Assembly: GCF_004571025.1 (NCBI RefSeq)
Contig: NZ_SPQT01000014.1
Coordinates: 149,839 to 213,838 of the forward strand
Length of the DNA stretch: 64,000 nt
Reading direction: 5' to 3'
Source of the DNA: Bradyrhizobium niftali
GTDB lineage: Bacteria > Pseudomonadota > Alphaproteobacteria > Rhizobiales > Xanthobacteraceae
Shown here: positions 31,457 to 39,942 of the stretch, one piece after another
Numbering within the stretch: position 1 is the first letter of the stretch
Layout: each line of letters starts with the position of its first letter
Translations under genes and position numbers: made by a program
Notes under the pieces: model-generated
Told to the model about the DNA's origin: nothing
The model's input: the letters and a program-made list of their open reading frames with translations, nothing else
The model's database searches: none

Positions 31457-32880
31457 GCGCCCGTTCCACCCACCGTAATGCGTTCCATCAAAAGCGACGG
31501 CTGGCCGACGCCAACCGGCACGCCCTGGCCGTTCTTGCCGCAGGTGCCGATGCCGGTATCGAGCGCGAGATCGTTGCCGATCATGCGGATGCGATGCAGG
31601 TCAGTCGGCCCGTTGCCGATCAGCATGGCGCCCTTCAGCGGGGCGCCGATCTTGCCGTTCTCGATCTTGTAGGCCTCGGTGCATTGGAACACGTATTTGC
31701 CCGAGGTGATGTCGACCTGGCCGCCGCCGAAATTCGCGGCGAAGACGCCGTTCTTCACCGACGCCAGGATCTCGGCCGGATCGCGGTCGCCCGCGAGCAT
31801 GTAGGTGTTGGTCATGCGCGGCATCGGCACATGGGCATAGCCCTGGCGGCGGCCGTTGCCGGTCGGCTTCATGTTCATCAGGCGCGCGTTCTGGCGGTCC
31901 TGCATGTAGCCGACCAGGATGCCGTCCTCGATCAGCACGGTGCGGTTGGTCGGCGTGCCCTCGTCGTCGATCGACAGCGAGCCGCGGCGCGAAGCAATGG
32001 TGCCGTCGTCGACCACGGTGACGCCCTTGGCCGCGACCTGCTGGCCCATCAGGCCGGCAAACGCCGAGGTCTTCTTGCGGTTGAAGTCGCCTTCGAGGCC
32101 GTGGCCGACCGCTTCATGCAGCATCACGCCGGGCCAGCCTGCGCCGAGCACGACGTCCATCTCGCCGGCGGGGGCGGGAACGGACTCCAGATTGACCAGA
32201 GCCTCGCGCAGCGCGCCGTCGGCGGCGTCGCGCCAGTTCTTGCTCTCGATGAATTCGGCATAGCCGGCGCGGCCGCCATAGCCCTTGCTGCCGCTCTCCT
32301 GGCGGTCACCCTGGCCGGCGACGACGGAGACGTTGACGCGCACCAGCGGGCGGATGTCGCGATAGCTCTCGCCGTCGGGCCGCAGGATTTCGACGACCTG
32401 CCAGGTCGCGCCCAGGCTGACGCTGACCTGCCGCACCCGCGGATCCTTGTCGCGCAGATAGGCGTCGATCTCGGCGAGCAGCTTGACCTTGGTCTCGAAA
32501 CCCGGCGCGTCCAGCGGATTGTCGTCGCCATAGAGCCGCACATTGGTGTGCGGAGGCGGCGCCGCGAAGCTGCCCGAATAGCCGCCACGCACGGCGGCAA
32601 CCGCATCGGCGGCGCGAATCAGCGCCGGCAGCGAGACGTCGGAGGAGTGGGCGTAGCCGACGGCGTCGTCCTTGACGGCGCGCAGGCCAAAACCCTGCGA
32701 GGTGTCGTAGGTCGCCTGCTTCAGCCGCCCATTGTCGAACATCAGCGCTTCGGTCTGGCTGTACTCCAGGAACAGCTCGCCGTCGTCGGCGCCGGCAAGC
32801 CCGCGCGCGACCTCGTGGCGAACCTGGTCGCGATCGAGATTGGCGCGGTCGAGCAGGGAGCTTGTGGCGGGATTGGTCAT
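31453..32880 (-). CDS. tldD: Metalloprotease TldD
   Basis: A 475-residue member of the TldD/PmbA family. The zinc-binding HEAVGH motif is at 255-260 in GVMLHEAVGHGLEGD. With its partner TldE/PmbA the family matures peptide antibiotics and degrades unfolded peptides. The start at 32880 (MTNPATSSLLDRANLDRD) follows a short AT-rich segment; the frame is open back to 32955. It is the upstream member of a TldD-lepB operon. The partner gene is not in the window. Confidence 0.92.
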   Translation of the reverse strand: MTNPATSSLLDRANLDRDQVRHEVARGLAGADDGELFLEYSQTEALMFDNGRLKQATYDTSQGFGLRAVKDDAVGYAHSSDVSLPALIRAADAVAAVRGGYSGSFAAPPPHTNVRLYGDDNPLDAPGFETKVKLLAEIDAYLRDKDPRVRQVSVSLGATWQVVEILRPDGESYRDIRPLVRVNVSVVAGQGDRQESGSKGYGGRAGYAEFIESKNWRDAADGALREALVNLESVPAPAGEMDVVLGAGWPGVMLHEAVGHGLEGDFNRKKTSAFAGLMGQQVAAKGVTVVDDGTIASRRGSLSIDDEGTPTNRTVLIEDGILVGYMQDRQNARLMNMKPTGNGRRQGYAHVPMPRMTNTYMLAGDRDPAEILASVKNGVFAANFGGGQVDITSGKYVFQCTEAYKIENGKIGAPLKGAMLIGNGPTDLHRIRMIGNDLALDTGIGTCGKNGQGVPVGVGQPSLLMERITVGGTGA

Positions 32881-33021
32881 GTGTCCGTCCATTATCTGGA
32901 GATGTGGGGCAAGATAATGGTTTCGGACCGGTTCCGCGAGGGGGCCGGGCGTCACATTACGGAAACGATAGGATTGGCGAGGGCATTGTCCAAAGCGCCG
33001 GCCGCGCGCAGCAATCCATCA

Positions 33022-33076
33022 CCGTCATCCTGAGGCGCTCGCCTTGCAACGCAAGGCGAGCCTCGAAGGATGACGG
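33022..33076. repeat. Family E hairpin
   Basis: CCGTCATCCTGAGGCGCTCG, then CCTTGC and GCAAGGCGAGCCTCGAAGGA, then TGACGG form an imperfect 25-base stem. It sits between the diverging TldD and the end of the IalB-like gene and is a short repeat-like element. Confidence 0.75.
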
Positions 33077-33104
33077 AAGTGGCAACGGCCTGTCGGGCGG
33101 AGCC

Positions 33105-33638
33105 CTACGGCAGCTTGTCGTATCCCTCGCCGAGCCCGTTCAGACTGAGCGGGAAGCCGATGCCTTCTTCAGGCGTCTCGAAGATGATGAAGGTGGCGGT
33201 CTTGGCGGTGCGGAGCTGGCCAAGCAGCTTGTCGTCCATGACGACTTCGGCGACGCAGCCATTGGGCAGGCAGCGGACGAAGCCGGCGCGGCCGACGTCC
33301 TGGTTGTCGAGCTTCAGCCCGAGGCCGGAGGGCAGCAGCACACCCAGGGGGGCGACCACGCGCATCAGGCGGCTCTTCTGGTCGGCGGTCTTGAGCACGA
33401 TCACGGTCAGGCCGGCATTGGAGCGGTCTTCGGCCACCACGCTCTGGATCAGGGCGCATTGCTCGGTCTGGGCGCCCGGCGGGGTGTCGCAGCGGATCTG
33501 CCAGTCGCCATGGACGGAGCGCACCGCGCCCTGCGCATGGGCGAGACCGGGCAAAGCAAGGAGAAGGGCGGCGGCCAGAAGGCCGATCAGCGCGTTGAGG
33601 CTGTTATCCGGCCTGGCCATGCATCTCGAAAGCCCCAT
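33105..33638 (-). CDS. Invasion-associated locus B (IalB) family protein
   Basis: A 177-residue periplasmic protein. A signal peptide (SLNALIGLLAAALLLALPGL then AHAQ) precedes an IalB-type domain starting VHGDWQIRCDTPPGAQTEQC, with conserved cysteines in WQIRC, EQCAL and FVRCLPNGCVAEV. The family is common in rhizobia and Bartonella; the biochemical role is unclear. The start at 33638 (MGLSRC) has AGAGGG about ten bases upstream; a start at 33620 (MARPDN) is also possible. It is a single gene facing away from the cytochrome oxidase operon. Confidence 0.86.
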   Translation of the reverse strand: MGLSRCMARPDNSLNALIGLLAAALLLALPGLAHAQGAVRSVHGDWQIRCDTPPGAQTEQCALIQSVVAEDRSNAGLTVIVLKTADQKSRLMRVVAPLGVLLPSGLGLKLDNQDVGRAGFVRCLPNGCVAEVVMDDKLLGQLRTAKTATFIIFETPEEGIGFPLSLNGLGEGYDKLP

Positions 33639-33906
33639 CGGGGTCGGTCCCTCTGCTCGCTTGGGTCGCTTGCGCGGGTGGACTGATACGGAAATGACGG
33701 CGTCTTGAAGGCAATTCCCAAGCAAATTCCGCGCCGCCGAGGCCGCCGTCGCCGGCACGAATCAGGTTCCTGTGCGGCCGTCCGCCAGTGCCTACAACGG
33801 GCAATTCCGCTGTCAAGCCACAGCGTCCCGGGAAACGGTATTTTTGTCTGATGTTACTAGGAAATATCTTGCGGGTGATCGCTGGCAGGTGGGGCTCAAG
33901 ACTGCA

Positions 33907-33920
33907 TTGCGATAGATCAA
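33907..33920. promoter_or_regulatory. Possible FixK2/FNR-type box
   Basis: TTGC-GATAGA-TCAA fits the loose rhizobial FixK2 consensus TTG(A/C)-N6-(T/G)CAA. It is 166 bases before ctaC. A match this short can occur by chance, so the evidence is positional only. Confidence 0.35.
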
Positions 33921-34025
33921 GAATTATGGTTTGAGAAGCTTGATTTCGGCGTTCTAGCGATCTGGCCCCAATTCCTCTTAGAGGTATTCTTGAGTGGCGG
34001 TTTGTCAGACGGACGGATCGAATAA

Positions 34026-34050
34026 GCGTTTCCCAAAAATAGGGGAACGC
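34026..34050 (+). promoter_or_regulatory. 5'-leader hairpin before ctaC
   Basis: GCGTTTCCC-AAAAATA-GGGGAACGC makes a nine-pair stem with one wobble, 35 bases before the ctaC ATG. It could affect mRNA stability or start access. Confidence 0.4.
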
Positions 34051-34085
34051 ACTTGGGGTGATTTCGTAAGGGGAGCGCGAACGGC

Positions 34086-34925
34086 ATGAGGATGTCGATG
34101 GGCCGGGTAGGCCGGCATTTGCTGGGATTGGCCGTAGCTGGTCTGACACTGGCGACGGGCGGCGCGGCATTTGCCGAGCTTGGGCAGCCGGCGCCATGGG
34201 AGTGGACGCTCCAGCAGTCCGGCTCGCCGGTGATGGACAATATCGTCTGGTTCCACAACTTCCTGTTTGTGCTCATCACGCTGATTACGCTGTTCGTTCT
34301 GGCGCTGCTGGTGGTCGTGGTCATCAAGTTCAACGCGAAGGCCAATCCGGTGCCCTCGCGGACCACCCACAACACGCTGATCGAGGTGGCCTGGACGCTG
34401 GTTCCGGTGCTGATCCTGGTCGGCATCTCGGTGCCGTCGTTCCGCCTGCTGTTTCTGGAGCTCGACGTGCCGAAGGCGGACCTGACCATCAAGGCGACCG
34501 GCAAGCAGTGGTATTGGTCCTACGCCTATCCTGACAACGGCAAGTTCGAGTTCGACTCGCTGATGGCCCAGGACAAGCAGCCCCGCCTGCTCGGCGTCGA
34601 CAACGAGATGGTGGTGCCCGTCAACAAGGTGGTTCGTGTCCAGGTGACCGGCGCAGACGTCATCCACGCCTTCGCGCTGCCGGCTTTCGGCGTCAAGATC
34701 GACGCCATCCCGGGGCGGCTGAACGAGACCTGGTTCAAGGCCACCAAGACCGGCATGTTCTATGGCCAGTGCTCGGAGCTCTGCGGCAAGGATCACGCCT
34801 TCATGCCGATCGCGATTCGCGTCGTGGAAGACAAGGAGTTCGCCTCCTGGGTCGAAACGGCGAAGAAGAAATATGCGAGCGGCGGCACCAGCACCTACGC
34901 CTCCGCGGCCGGCCCGACGCAGTAA
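34086..34925 (+). CDS. ctaC: Cytochrome c oxidase subunit II (aa3 type)
   Basis: A 279-residue subunit that carries the CuA centre and takes electrons from cytochrome c. It has a signal sequence, two membrane helices (about residues 50-75 and 95-115) and a periplasmic cupredoxin domain. CuA ligands are Cys229, Cys233 and His237 in CSELCGKDHAFMP, plus a His in ADVIHAFALP. The upstream GGGGAGC is about eight bases before the ATG. It is the first gene of the aa3 operon, also known as coxB in Bradyrhizobium. Confidence 0.96.
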   Translation: MRMSMGRVGRHLLGLAVAGLTLATGGAAFAELGQPAPWEWTLQQSGSPVMDNIVWFHNFLFVLITLITLFVLALLVVVVIKFNAKANPVPSRTTHNTLIEVAWTLVPVLILVGISVPSFRLLFLELDVPKADLTIKATGKQWYWSYAYPDNGKFEFDSLMAQDKQPRLLGVDNEMVVPVNKVVRVQVTGADVIHAFALPAFGVKIDAIPGRLNETWFKATKTGMFYGQCSELCGKDHAFMPIAIRVVEDKEFASWVETAKKKYASGGTSTYASAAGPTQ

Positions 34926-35013
34926 GCGCCGGGTGAGGGCTCGAGGGGACTGAAAGCGACATAAAGGGCGGGACCGCATAAGGTCCGCATGGGACGCAAG
35001 GCAGGATTTGAAA

Positions 35014-36639
35014 ATGGCAACGAGCGCAGCGGCACACGGCGATCACGCGCAAGACCACGGACATGACGAGCACGCCCATCCGACCGGATGGCGGCGCTAC
35101 GTCTATTCGACCAACCACAAGGACATCGGCACGATGTACCTGATTTTCGCGGTCATCGCCGGCGTCATCGGTGCCGCGATGTCGGTCGCGATCCGTGCCG
35201 AGCTGATGTATCCGGGCGTGCAGATCTTCCACGAGACGCACACCTACAACGTCTTCGTGACCTCCCACGGCCTGATCATGATCTTCTTCATGGTCATGCC
35301 GGCGATGATCGGCGGCTTCGGCAACTGGTTCGTGCCGCTGATGATCGGCGCGCCCGACATGGCGTTCCCGCGCATGAACAACATCTCGTTCTGGCTGCTG
35401 CCGGCCTCGTTCGGGCTGCTGCTGATGTCGACCTTCGTCGAGGGCGAGCCGGGCGCCAACGGCGTCGGCGCCGGCTGGACCATGTATGTGCCGCTGTCGA
35501 GCTCCGGCCATCCCGGTCCGGCCGTCGATTTCGCGATCCTGTCGCTGCATCTGGCGGGTGCCTCGTCGATCCTCGGCGCCATCAACTTCATCACCACGAT
35601 CTTCAACATGCGCGCGCCGGGCATGACCCTGCACAAGATGCCGCTGTTCGTGTGGTCGATCCTGGTGACGGTGTTCCTGCTGCTGCTGTCGCTGCCGGTG
35701 CTCGCCGGTGCGATCACGATGCTGCTCACCGACCGCAATTTCGGCACGACCTTCTTCGCGCCCGACGGCGGCGGCGATCCCGTGCTGTTCCAGCACCTGT
35801 TCTGGTTCTTCGGCCATCCCGAGGTGTACATCCTGATCCTGCCCGCCTTCGGCATGATCAGCCAGATCGTCTCCACCTTCTCGCGCAAGCCCGTGTTCGG
35901 CTATCTCGGCATGGCCTACGCCATGGTCGCGATCGGCGGCATCGGCTTCGTGGTGTGGGCGCATCACATGTACACGGTCGGCATGTCCAGCGCGACGCAG
36001 GCCTATTTCGTCGCGGCGACGATGGTGATCGCGGTTCCGACCGGCGTGAAGATCTTCTCGTGGATCGCCACGATGTGGGGCGGCTCGATCGAATTCCGCG
36101 CCCCGATGATCTGGGCGGTCGGCTTCATCTTCCTGTTCACAGTCGGTGGCGTCACCGGCGTCGTGCTGGCGAATGCCGGCGTCGATCGCGTGCTCCAGGA
36201 GACCTACTACGTCGTCGCGCACTTCCACTACGTGCTGTCGCTCGGTGCGGTGTTCGGGATCTTCGCCGGCTGGTACTACTGGTTCCCGAAGATGTCGGGC
36301 TACATGTACAACGAGACGCTGGCCAAGGCGCACTTCTGGGTCACCTTCATCGGCGTCAACCTGGTGTTCTTCCCGCAGCACTTCCTCGGCCTGTCGGGCA
36401 TGCCACGCCGTTACGTCGATTATCCCGACGCGTTCGCTGGCTGGAACCTGGTCTCCTCGGTCGGCTCCTACATCTCCGGCTTCGGCGTGCTGATCTTCCT
36501 CTACTGCGTGTTCGACGCCTTCATGAAGAAGGTGCCGGCTGGCGACAATCCGTGGGGTGCGGGCGCGACCACGCTGGAGTGGACGCTGCCCTCGCCGCCG
36601 CCCTTCCATCAGTTCGAAGTGCTGCCCCGCGTGCAGTAA
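35014..36639 (+). CDS. ctaD: Cytochrome c oxidase subunit I (aa3 type)
   Basis: A 541-residue catalytic subunit with twelve membrane helices that holds heme a, heme a3 and CuB and pumps protons. Signatures include the heme ligand region FVTSHGLIMIFFMVMPAMIG, the WFFGHPEVYI CuB/tyrosine motif, and VWAHHMYTVGM plus VVAHFHYVLS for the remaining histidines. The start at 35014 (MATSAAAHGDH) has AGGA upstream; a TTG at 35008 is also in frame. It lies 88 bases after ctaC. It is the main aerobic terminal oxidase subunit. Confidence 0.97.
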   Translation: MATSAAAHGDHAQDHGHDEHAHPTGWRRYVYSTNHKDIGTMYLIFAVIAGVIGAAMSVAIRAELMYPGVQIFHETHTYNVFVTSHGLIMIFFMVMPAMIGGFGNWFVPLMIGAPDMAFPRMNNISFWLLPASFGLLLMSTFVEGEPGANGVGAGWTMYVPLSSSGHPGPAVDFAILSLHLAGASSILGAINFITTIFNMRAPGMTLHKMPLFVWSILVTVFLLLLSLPVLAGAITMLLTDRNFGTTFFAPDGGGDPVLFQHLFWFFGHPEVYILILPAFGMISQIVSTFSRKPVFGYLGMAYAMVAIGGIGFVVWAHHMYTVGMSSATQAYFVAATMVIAVPTGVKIFSWIATMWGGSIEFRAPMIWAVGFIFLFTVGGVTGVVLANAGVDRVLQETYYVVAHFHYVLSLGAVFGIFAGWYYWFPKMSGYMYNETLAKAHFWVTFIGVNLVFFPQHFLGLSGMPRRYVDYPDAFAGWNLVSSVGSYISGFGVLIFLYCVFDAFMKKVPAGDNPWGAGATTLEWTLPSPPPFHQFEVLPRVQ

Positions 36640-36699
36640 GCGATCGCCCGCGGCGCCCGTGTCGGGCGCCGCGGCTCCATAACGAAGCGAGTTGATTTA

Positions 36700-37644
36700 G
36701 TGTCCGTCCTCGACCACAACGCCGTCGATATCAATCCCCGCATCTCCGAAGCGGAGGTGGGCGACTACATTGCGCTGCTCAAGCCGCGGGTGATGTCGCT
36801 GGTGATCTTCACCGCACTGGTCGGAATGGCGATGGCGCCCGGGCATTTCCACCCGGTGCTGGCGATCACCTCGCTGCTCTGCATCGCCGTCGGCGCCGGC
36901 GCCTCCGGGGCGCTCAACATGGCGCTCGAAGGCGACATCGACGCCAAGATGTCGCGCACGGCGAACCGGCCGATTCCGCGTGGCCGCATCACCCGTCCCG
37001 AGGCGATGACATTCGGCATGACGCTCGCCTTCTTCTCGGTGATGACGCTCGGCATCCTCGTCAACTGGATCGCCGGTGCGCTGCTCGCCTTCACCATCTT
37101 CTTTTACGTCGTGATCTACACGATGTGGCTGAAGCGCTGGACCGCGCAGAACATCGTGATCGGCGGCGCCGCCGGCGCATTGCCGCCGGTGGTGGCCTGG
37201 GCTGCGGTCACAGGCACGGTCGACGTCGAGCCGCTGCTTCTCTTCGCCATCATCTTCTTCTGGACCCCGCCGCATTTCTGGGCGCTGGCGCTGTTCCGCT
37301 CGGACGATTACGCCCGCGCCGGCATTCCGATGCTGCCCAACGTGGCCGGTCCCGACGCGACGCGTCTCCAGATCCTGCTCTACACCATCGTGCTGATCGC
37401 GGTCGCCGCCGCGCCCTGGGCGCTCGGCTATTTCGACGCGATCTATGGCGTGGTCTCGCTGATCCTCGGCGCCGGCATGCTGGTGCTCGCGATCAACGTT
37501 TATATGCGCCGCGAGCGTAGCCAGTCGCTGCGCGCGACCCGCAAGCTGTTTGCTTTCTCCATCCTTTATCTGTTCGCGCTGTTTGCGACCTTGCTGGCCG
37601 AGGTCGTGTTCCGGGCGCTTGCTCCGATGGTAGGGGGCGCATGA
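36700..37644 (+). CDS. ctaB: Protoheme IX farnesyltransferase (heme O synthase)
   Basis: A 314-residue UbiA-family membrane enzyme that adds a farnesyl chain to heme b, making heme o, the precursor of heme a for the oxidase. The prenyltransferase metal motifs are NMALEGDIDAKMSRTANRPI and FRSDDYARAGIPMLPNVAGP. The start is GTG at 36700. Its stop overlaps the start of coxF (37641-37644). The position inside the oxidase operon fits its role. Confidence 0.95.
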   Translation: MSVLDHNAVDINPRISEAEVGDYIALLKPRVMSLVIFTALVGMAMAPGHFHPVLAITSLLCIAVGAGASGALNMALEGDIDAKMSRTANRPIPRGRITRPEAMTFGMTLAFFSVMTLGILVNWIAGALLAFTIFFYVVIYTMWLKRWTAQNIVIGGAAGALPPVVAWAAVTGTVDVEPLLLFAIIFFWTPPHFWALALFRSDDYARAGIPMLPNVAGPDATRLQILLYTIVLIAVAAAPWALGYFDAIYGVVSLILGAGMLVLAINVYMRRERSQSLRATRKLFAFSILYLFALFATLLAEVVFRALAPMVGGA

Positions 37645-37817
37645 TCGCGGCGATGGCGGACAAACCTCAGCCAGATGGAATCGTCCTCACCGAGGCGCAG
37701 AAGAAGAGCCGTCGTCAGCGCTCCATTGCCATTGCTTGGACGCTCGGCGTGCTCGTGGTGCTGTTCTTCGCTGTCACCCTGGTGAAGGGACCGGCAGTTC
37801 TAGTCCGGCCGATGTAG
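37641..37817 (+). CDS. coxF: CoxF-like small membrane assembly protein
   Basis: A 58-residue gene too short for a typical length cutoff. It starts ATG 37641, overlapping the ctaB stop by four bases, and ends TAG at 37817, five bases before ctaG. The peptide MIAAMADKPQPDGIVLTEAQ is followed by a basic stretch and one membrane helix (IAWTLGVLVVLFFAVTLV). Similar small proteins, called CoxF, lie between ctaB and ctaG in rhizobial oxidase operons. The role is presumed to be oxidase assembly. The tight coupling supports a real gene. Confidence 0.82.
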   Translation: MIAAMADKPQPDGIVLTEAQKKSRRQRSIAIAWTLGVLVVLFFAVTLVKGPAVLVRPM

Positions 37818-37822
37818 GGAAG

Positions 37823-38467
37823 ATGGATCACGAGCCGACCATATCGCGGGATCAGAGCCGGGCGGCCACCAAGGGCCGTTCCAGTGGGCTTGGCCGCGAC
37901 GTGCTGGTCGCCTCGATTTGCGGCGGCGTGGTGGCGCTGATGGTCGGCGCCTCCTACGCGGCGGTGCCGTTCTACAACTGGTTCTGCCGCGCCACCGGCT
38001 TCAACGGCACGACCCAGGTCGCGACTGCCGCGCCGGCCTCGGGTCCGATCGCGCGGAAGATCGCGGTGCGCTTCGATTCCAACGTCGCGCCCGGCCTGCC
38101 CTGGAAGTTCGAGCCGGAGCAGAGCGAGATCGAGGTCAATATCGGCCAGGTCGTGACCGTCTTCTACACCGTGACCAACCAGGCCGCGCGCACCACCGCG
38201 GGCCAGGCCGCCTACAACGTCGCGCCGCTGACGGTCGGGTCCTACTTCCAGAAGATCAACTGCTTCTGCTTCACCGAGCAGACCATGGCGCCCGGCGAGA
38301 AGCGCGAGATGCCGGTCGTGTTCTACGTCGATCCGTCGATCGCCGACGACCACGAGAACGACGGGCTCAACACGATCACGCTGTCCTACACGTTCTACCC
38401 GGTGAAGGATCCGGTGGTGAAGCCGCTCGCATCCGGCGAAGCTGACAAACGCAAGGGAAATCTCTGA
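37823..38467 (+). CDS. ctaG: Cytochrome c oxidase assembly protein CtaG (Cox11 family)
   Basis: A 214-residue membrane-anchored copper chaperone that delivers Cu to the CuB site of subunit I. One N-terminal membrane helix (VASICGGVVALMVGASYAAV) is followed by a periplasmic Cox11 domain with the copper-binding motif CFCFTEQ (from KINCFCFTEQTMAPGE). The start ATG 37823 is six bases after the coxF stop. The conserved VPFYNWFCRATGF lies after the helix. It is part of the aa3 operon. Confidence 0.95.
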   Translation: MDHEPTISRDQSRAATKGRSSGLGRDVLVASICGGVVALMVGASYAAVPFYNWFCRATGFNGTTQVATAAPASGPIARKIAVRFDSNVAPGLPWKFEPEQSEIEVNIGQVVTVFYTVTNQAARTTAGQAAYNVAPLTVGSYFQKINCFCFTEQTMAPGEKREMPVVFYVDPSIADDHENDGLNTITLSYTFYPVKDPVVKPLASGEADKRKGNL

Positions 38468-38546
38468 CCGCCGGGCTCAGGTTCGGCAGGTCGGAAACAA
38501 GGGGATAAGTGCCGGACAGGCACGGGATTGAGGAGAGAGACCGCAA

Positions 38547-39443
38547 ATGGCAACGGCGCACACCAAGCATCACGACTATCACCTGGTCGATCCCTCTCCC
38601 TGGCCGGCCGTCGGTTCGCTCTCGGCCTTCATCATGGCGGTCGGCGCGATCGCCTGGATGCATCACATGTTCTCGGCCGCGCCGATCGTGTTCGGCGTCG
38701 GCACCGTCGGCGTGCTCTACACCATGGCGAGCTGGTGGAGCGACGTGATCAAGGAAGCCCAGTACAAGGGCGACCATACCCGCGTCGTGCAGCTCCATCA
38801 CCGCTACGGCATGATCCTGTTCATCGCCTCCGAGGTGATGTTCTTCGTCGCCTGGTTCTGGGCCTATTTCAACGCGGCGCTGTTTCCGGCCGACGCTGTC
38901 CACGCCACCCGCGACGCCGTGTTCGGCTGCGGCCTCGGCACCCAGGCCGGCGCCTGCGCCGTGCCGGGCACCTGGCCGCCCCACGGCATCGAGACCTTCG
39001 ATCCCTGGCACCTGCCGCTCCTGAACACGCTGATCCTGCTCACGTCGGGCACCACGGTGACCTGGGCGCACCATGCGCTGCTCGAGAACGATCGCCAGGG
39101 CCTGAAATACGGCCTGATCCTCACCGTCGTGCTCGGCGCGCTGTTCACCTGCGTGCAGGCCTATGAGTACGGCCACGCGGCGTTCTCGTTCGCCGGCAAC
39201 GTCTACGGCGCGACCTTCTTCATGGCGACCGGCTTCCATGGCTTCCATGTGCTGGTCGGCACCATCTTCCTGATCGTGTGCCTCGCCCGTGCCTATGCCG
39301 GACACTTCACGCCGAAGCAGCACCTCGGCTTCGAATTCGCCGCCTGGTACTGGCACTTCGTCGACGTGGTCTGGCTGTTCCTGTTCCTCGCCATCTACGT
39401 CTGGGGACGTGGCGCCGAGGCCATGGCCCACGGCGCGCACTGA
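38547..39443 (+). CDS. ctaE: Cytochrome c oxidase subunit III (aa3 type)
   Basis: A 298-residue seven-helix subunit of the aa3 oxidase that supports proton uptake and stability of the catalytic core. Characteristic segments are YGMILFIASEVMFFVAWFWA, AFSFAGNVYGATFFMATGFH, FHVLVGTIFL and the C-terminal FEFAAWYWHFVDVVWLFLF. The start ATG 38547 follows a gap of 79 bases after ctaG, with AGGAGAGAG at 38530. It is followed by a strong terminator at 39,463 that separates it from the DUF983 and SURF1 genes. Confidence 0.96.
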   Translation: MATAHTKHHDYHLVDPSPWPAVGSLSAFIMAVGAIAWMHHMFSAAPIVFGVGTVGVLYTMASWWSDVIKEAQYKGDHTRVVQLHHRYGMILFIASEVMFFVAWFWAYFNAALFPADAVHATRDAVFGCGLGTQAGACAVPGTWPPHGIETFDPWHLPLLNTLILLTSGTTVTWAHHALLENDRQGLKYGLILTVVLGALFTCVQAYEYGHAAFSFAGNVYGATFFMATGFHGFHVLVGTIFLIVCLARAYAGHFTPKQHLGFEFAAWYWHFVDVVWLFLFLAIYVWGRGAEAMAHGAH

Positions 39444-39462
39444 GCAGCCTTGGATCGATCAG

Positions 39463-39497
39463 AAAGGGCGGCCGAGCGGCCGCCCTTTCGCTTTTGC
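39463..39497 (+). terminator. Terminator after ctaE
   Basis: AAAGGGCGGCCG / CGGCCGCCCTTT perfect stem with a T-rich end (CGCTTTTG). It lies 20 bases beyond ctaE. Confidence 0.85.
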
Positions 39498-39540
39498 GCC
39501 GCCGGAAGTTTCCGCGGAAACTGTGATAAGGTCCGCCCTT

Positions 39541-39942
39541 ATGAACGACACCGCCGGTCCACCTGAGCCCGCAACCACCGTCCTGCAAAGCGCGATGCGC
39601 GGGCTGGCCTGCAAATGTCCGCGCTGCGGCAAGGGCAAGCTCTATGCGGGCTTCCTGACGCTCGCACCTCGCTGCGAGCGCTGCGGCCTCGACTATGCCT
39701 TCATCGACACCGGCGATGGTCCGGCGATTTTCATCATCATGCTGGCCGGAGGGATTGTCGTTGCGTGCGCGCTGATCGTCGAGGTCAAGTACCAGCCGCC
39801 GTACTGGCTGCATGCCGTGCTGTGGCTGCCGCTGATCCTCGCCACCACGCTGCTGCCTCTGCGCGCGATGAAGTCGCTGCTGATCGCACTGCAATTCCAC
39901 CACAAGGCAGCTCCGGGCCGGCTGGTCGACCGCGCGAAATGA
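39541..39942 (+). CDS. DUF983-family zinc-ribbon membrane protein
   Basis: A 133-residue protein with an N-terminal zinc ribbon (LACKCPRCGKGKLYAGF and APRCERCGLDYAF) followed by two membrane helices. DUF983 proteins are frequent in alphaproteobacterial oxidase loci and are thought to help oxidase assembly. The start ATG 39541 comes right after the ctaE terminator. Its last codon overlaps the SURF1 start by four bases (39939-39942), so these two form a coupled pair. Confidence 0.88.
   Translation: MNDTAGPPEPATTVLQSAMRGLACKCPRCGKGKLYAGFLTLAPRCERCGLDYAFIDTGDGPAIFIIMLAGGIVVACALIVEVKYQPPYWLHAVLWLPLILATTLLPLRAMKSLLIALQFHHKAAPGRLVDRAK

Larger units (their letters stand above)
33639..34085. other. 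Long upstream region of the aa3 oxidase operon
   Basis: A gap of 447 bases with lower GC than its neighbours, between the divergent IalB-like gene and ctaC. It holds the TTGC-N6-TCAA site at 33907-33920, a small dyad CCTCTTAGAGG at 33974, and the hairpin at 34026-34050. No gene is seen. Confidence 0.65.

Noticed and set aside
34801..36609. A 602-codon minus-strand frame opposite ctaD
   Set aside because: Highly charged His/Asp/Arg-rich sequence from the complement of membrane helices. CtaD is certain on the plus strand.
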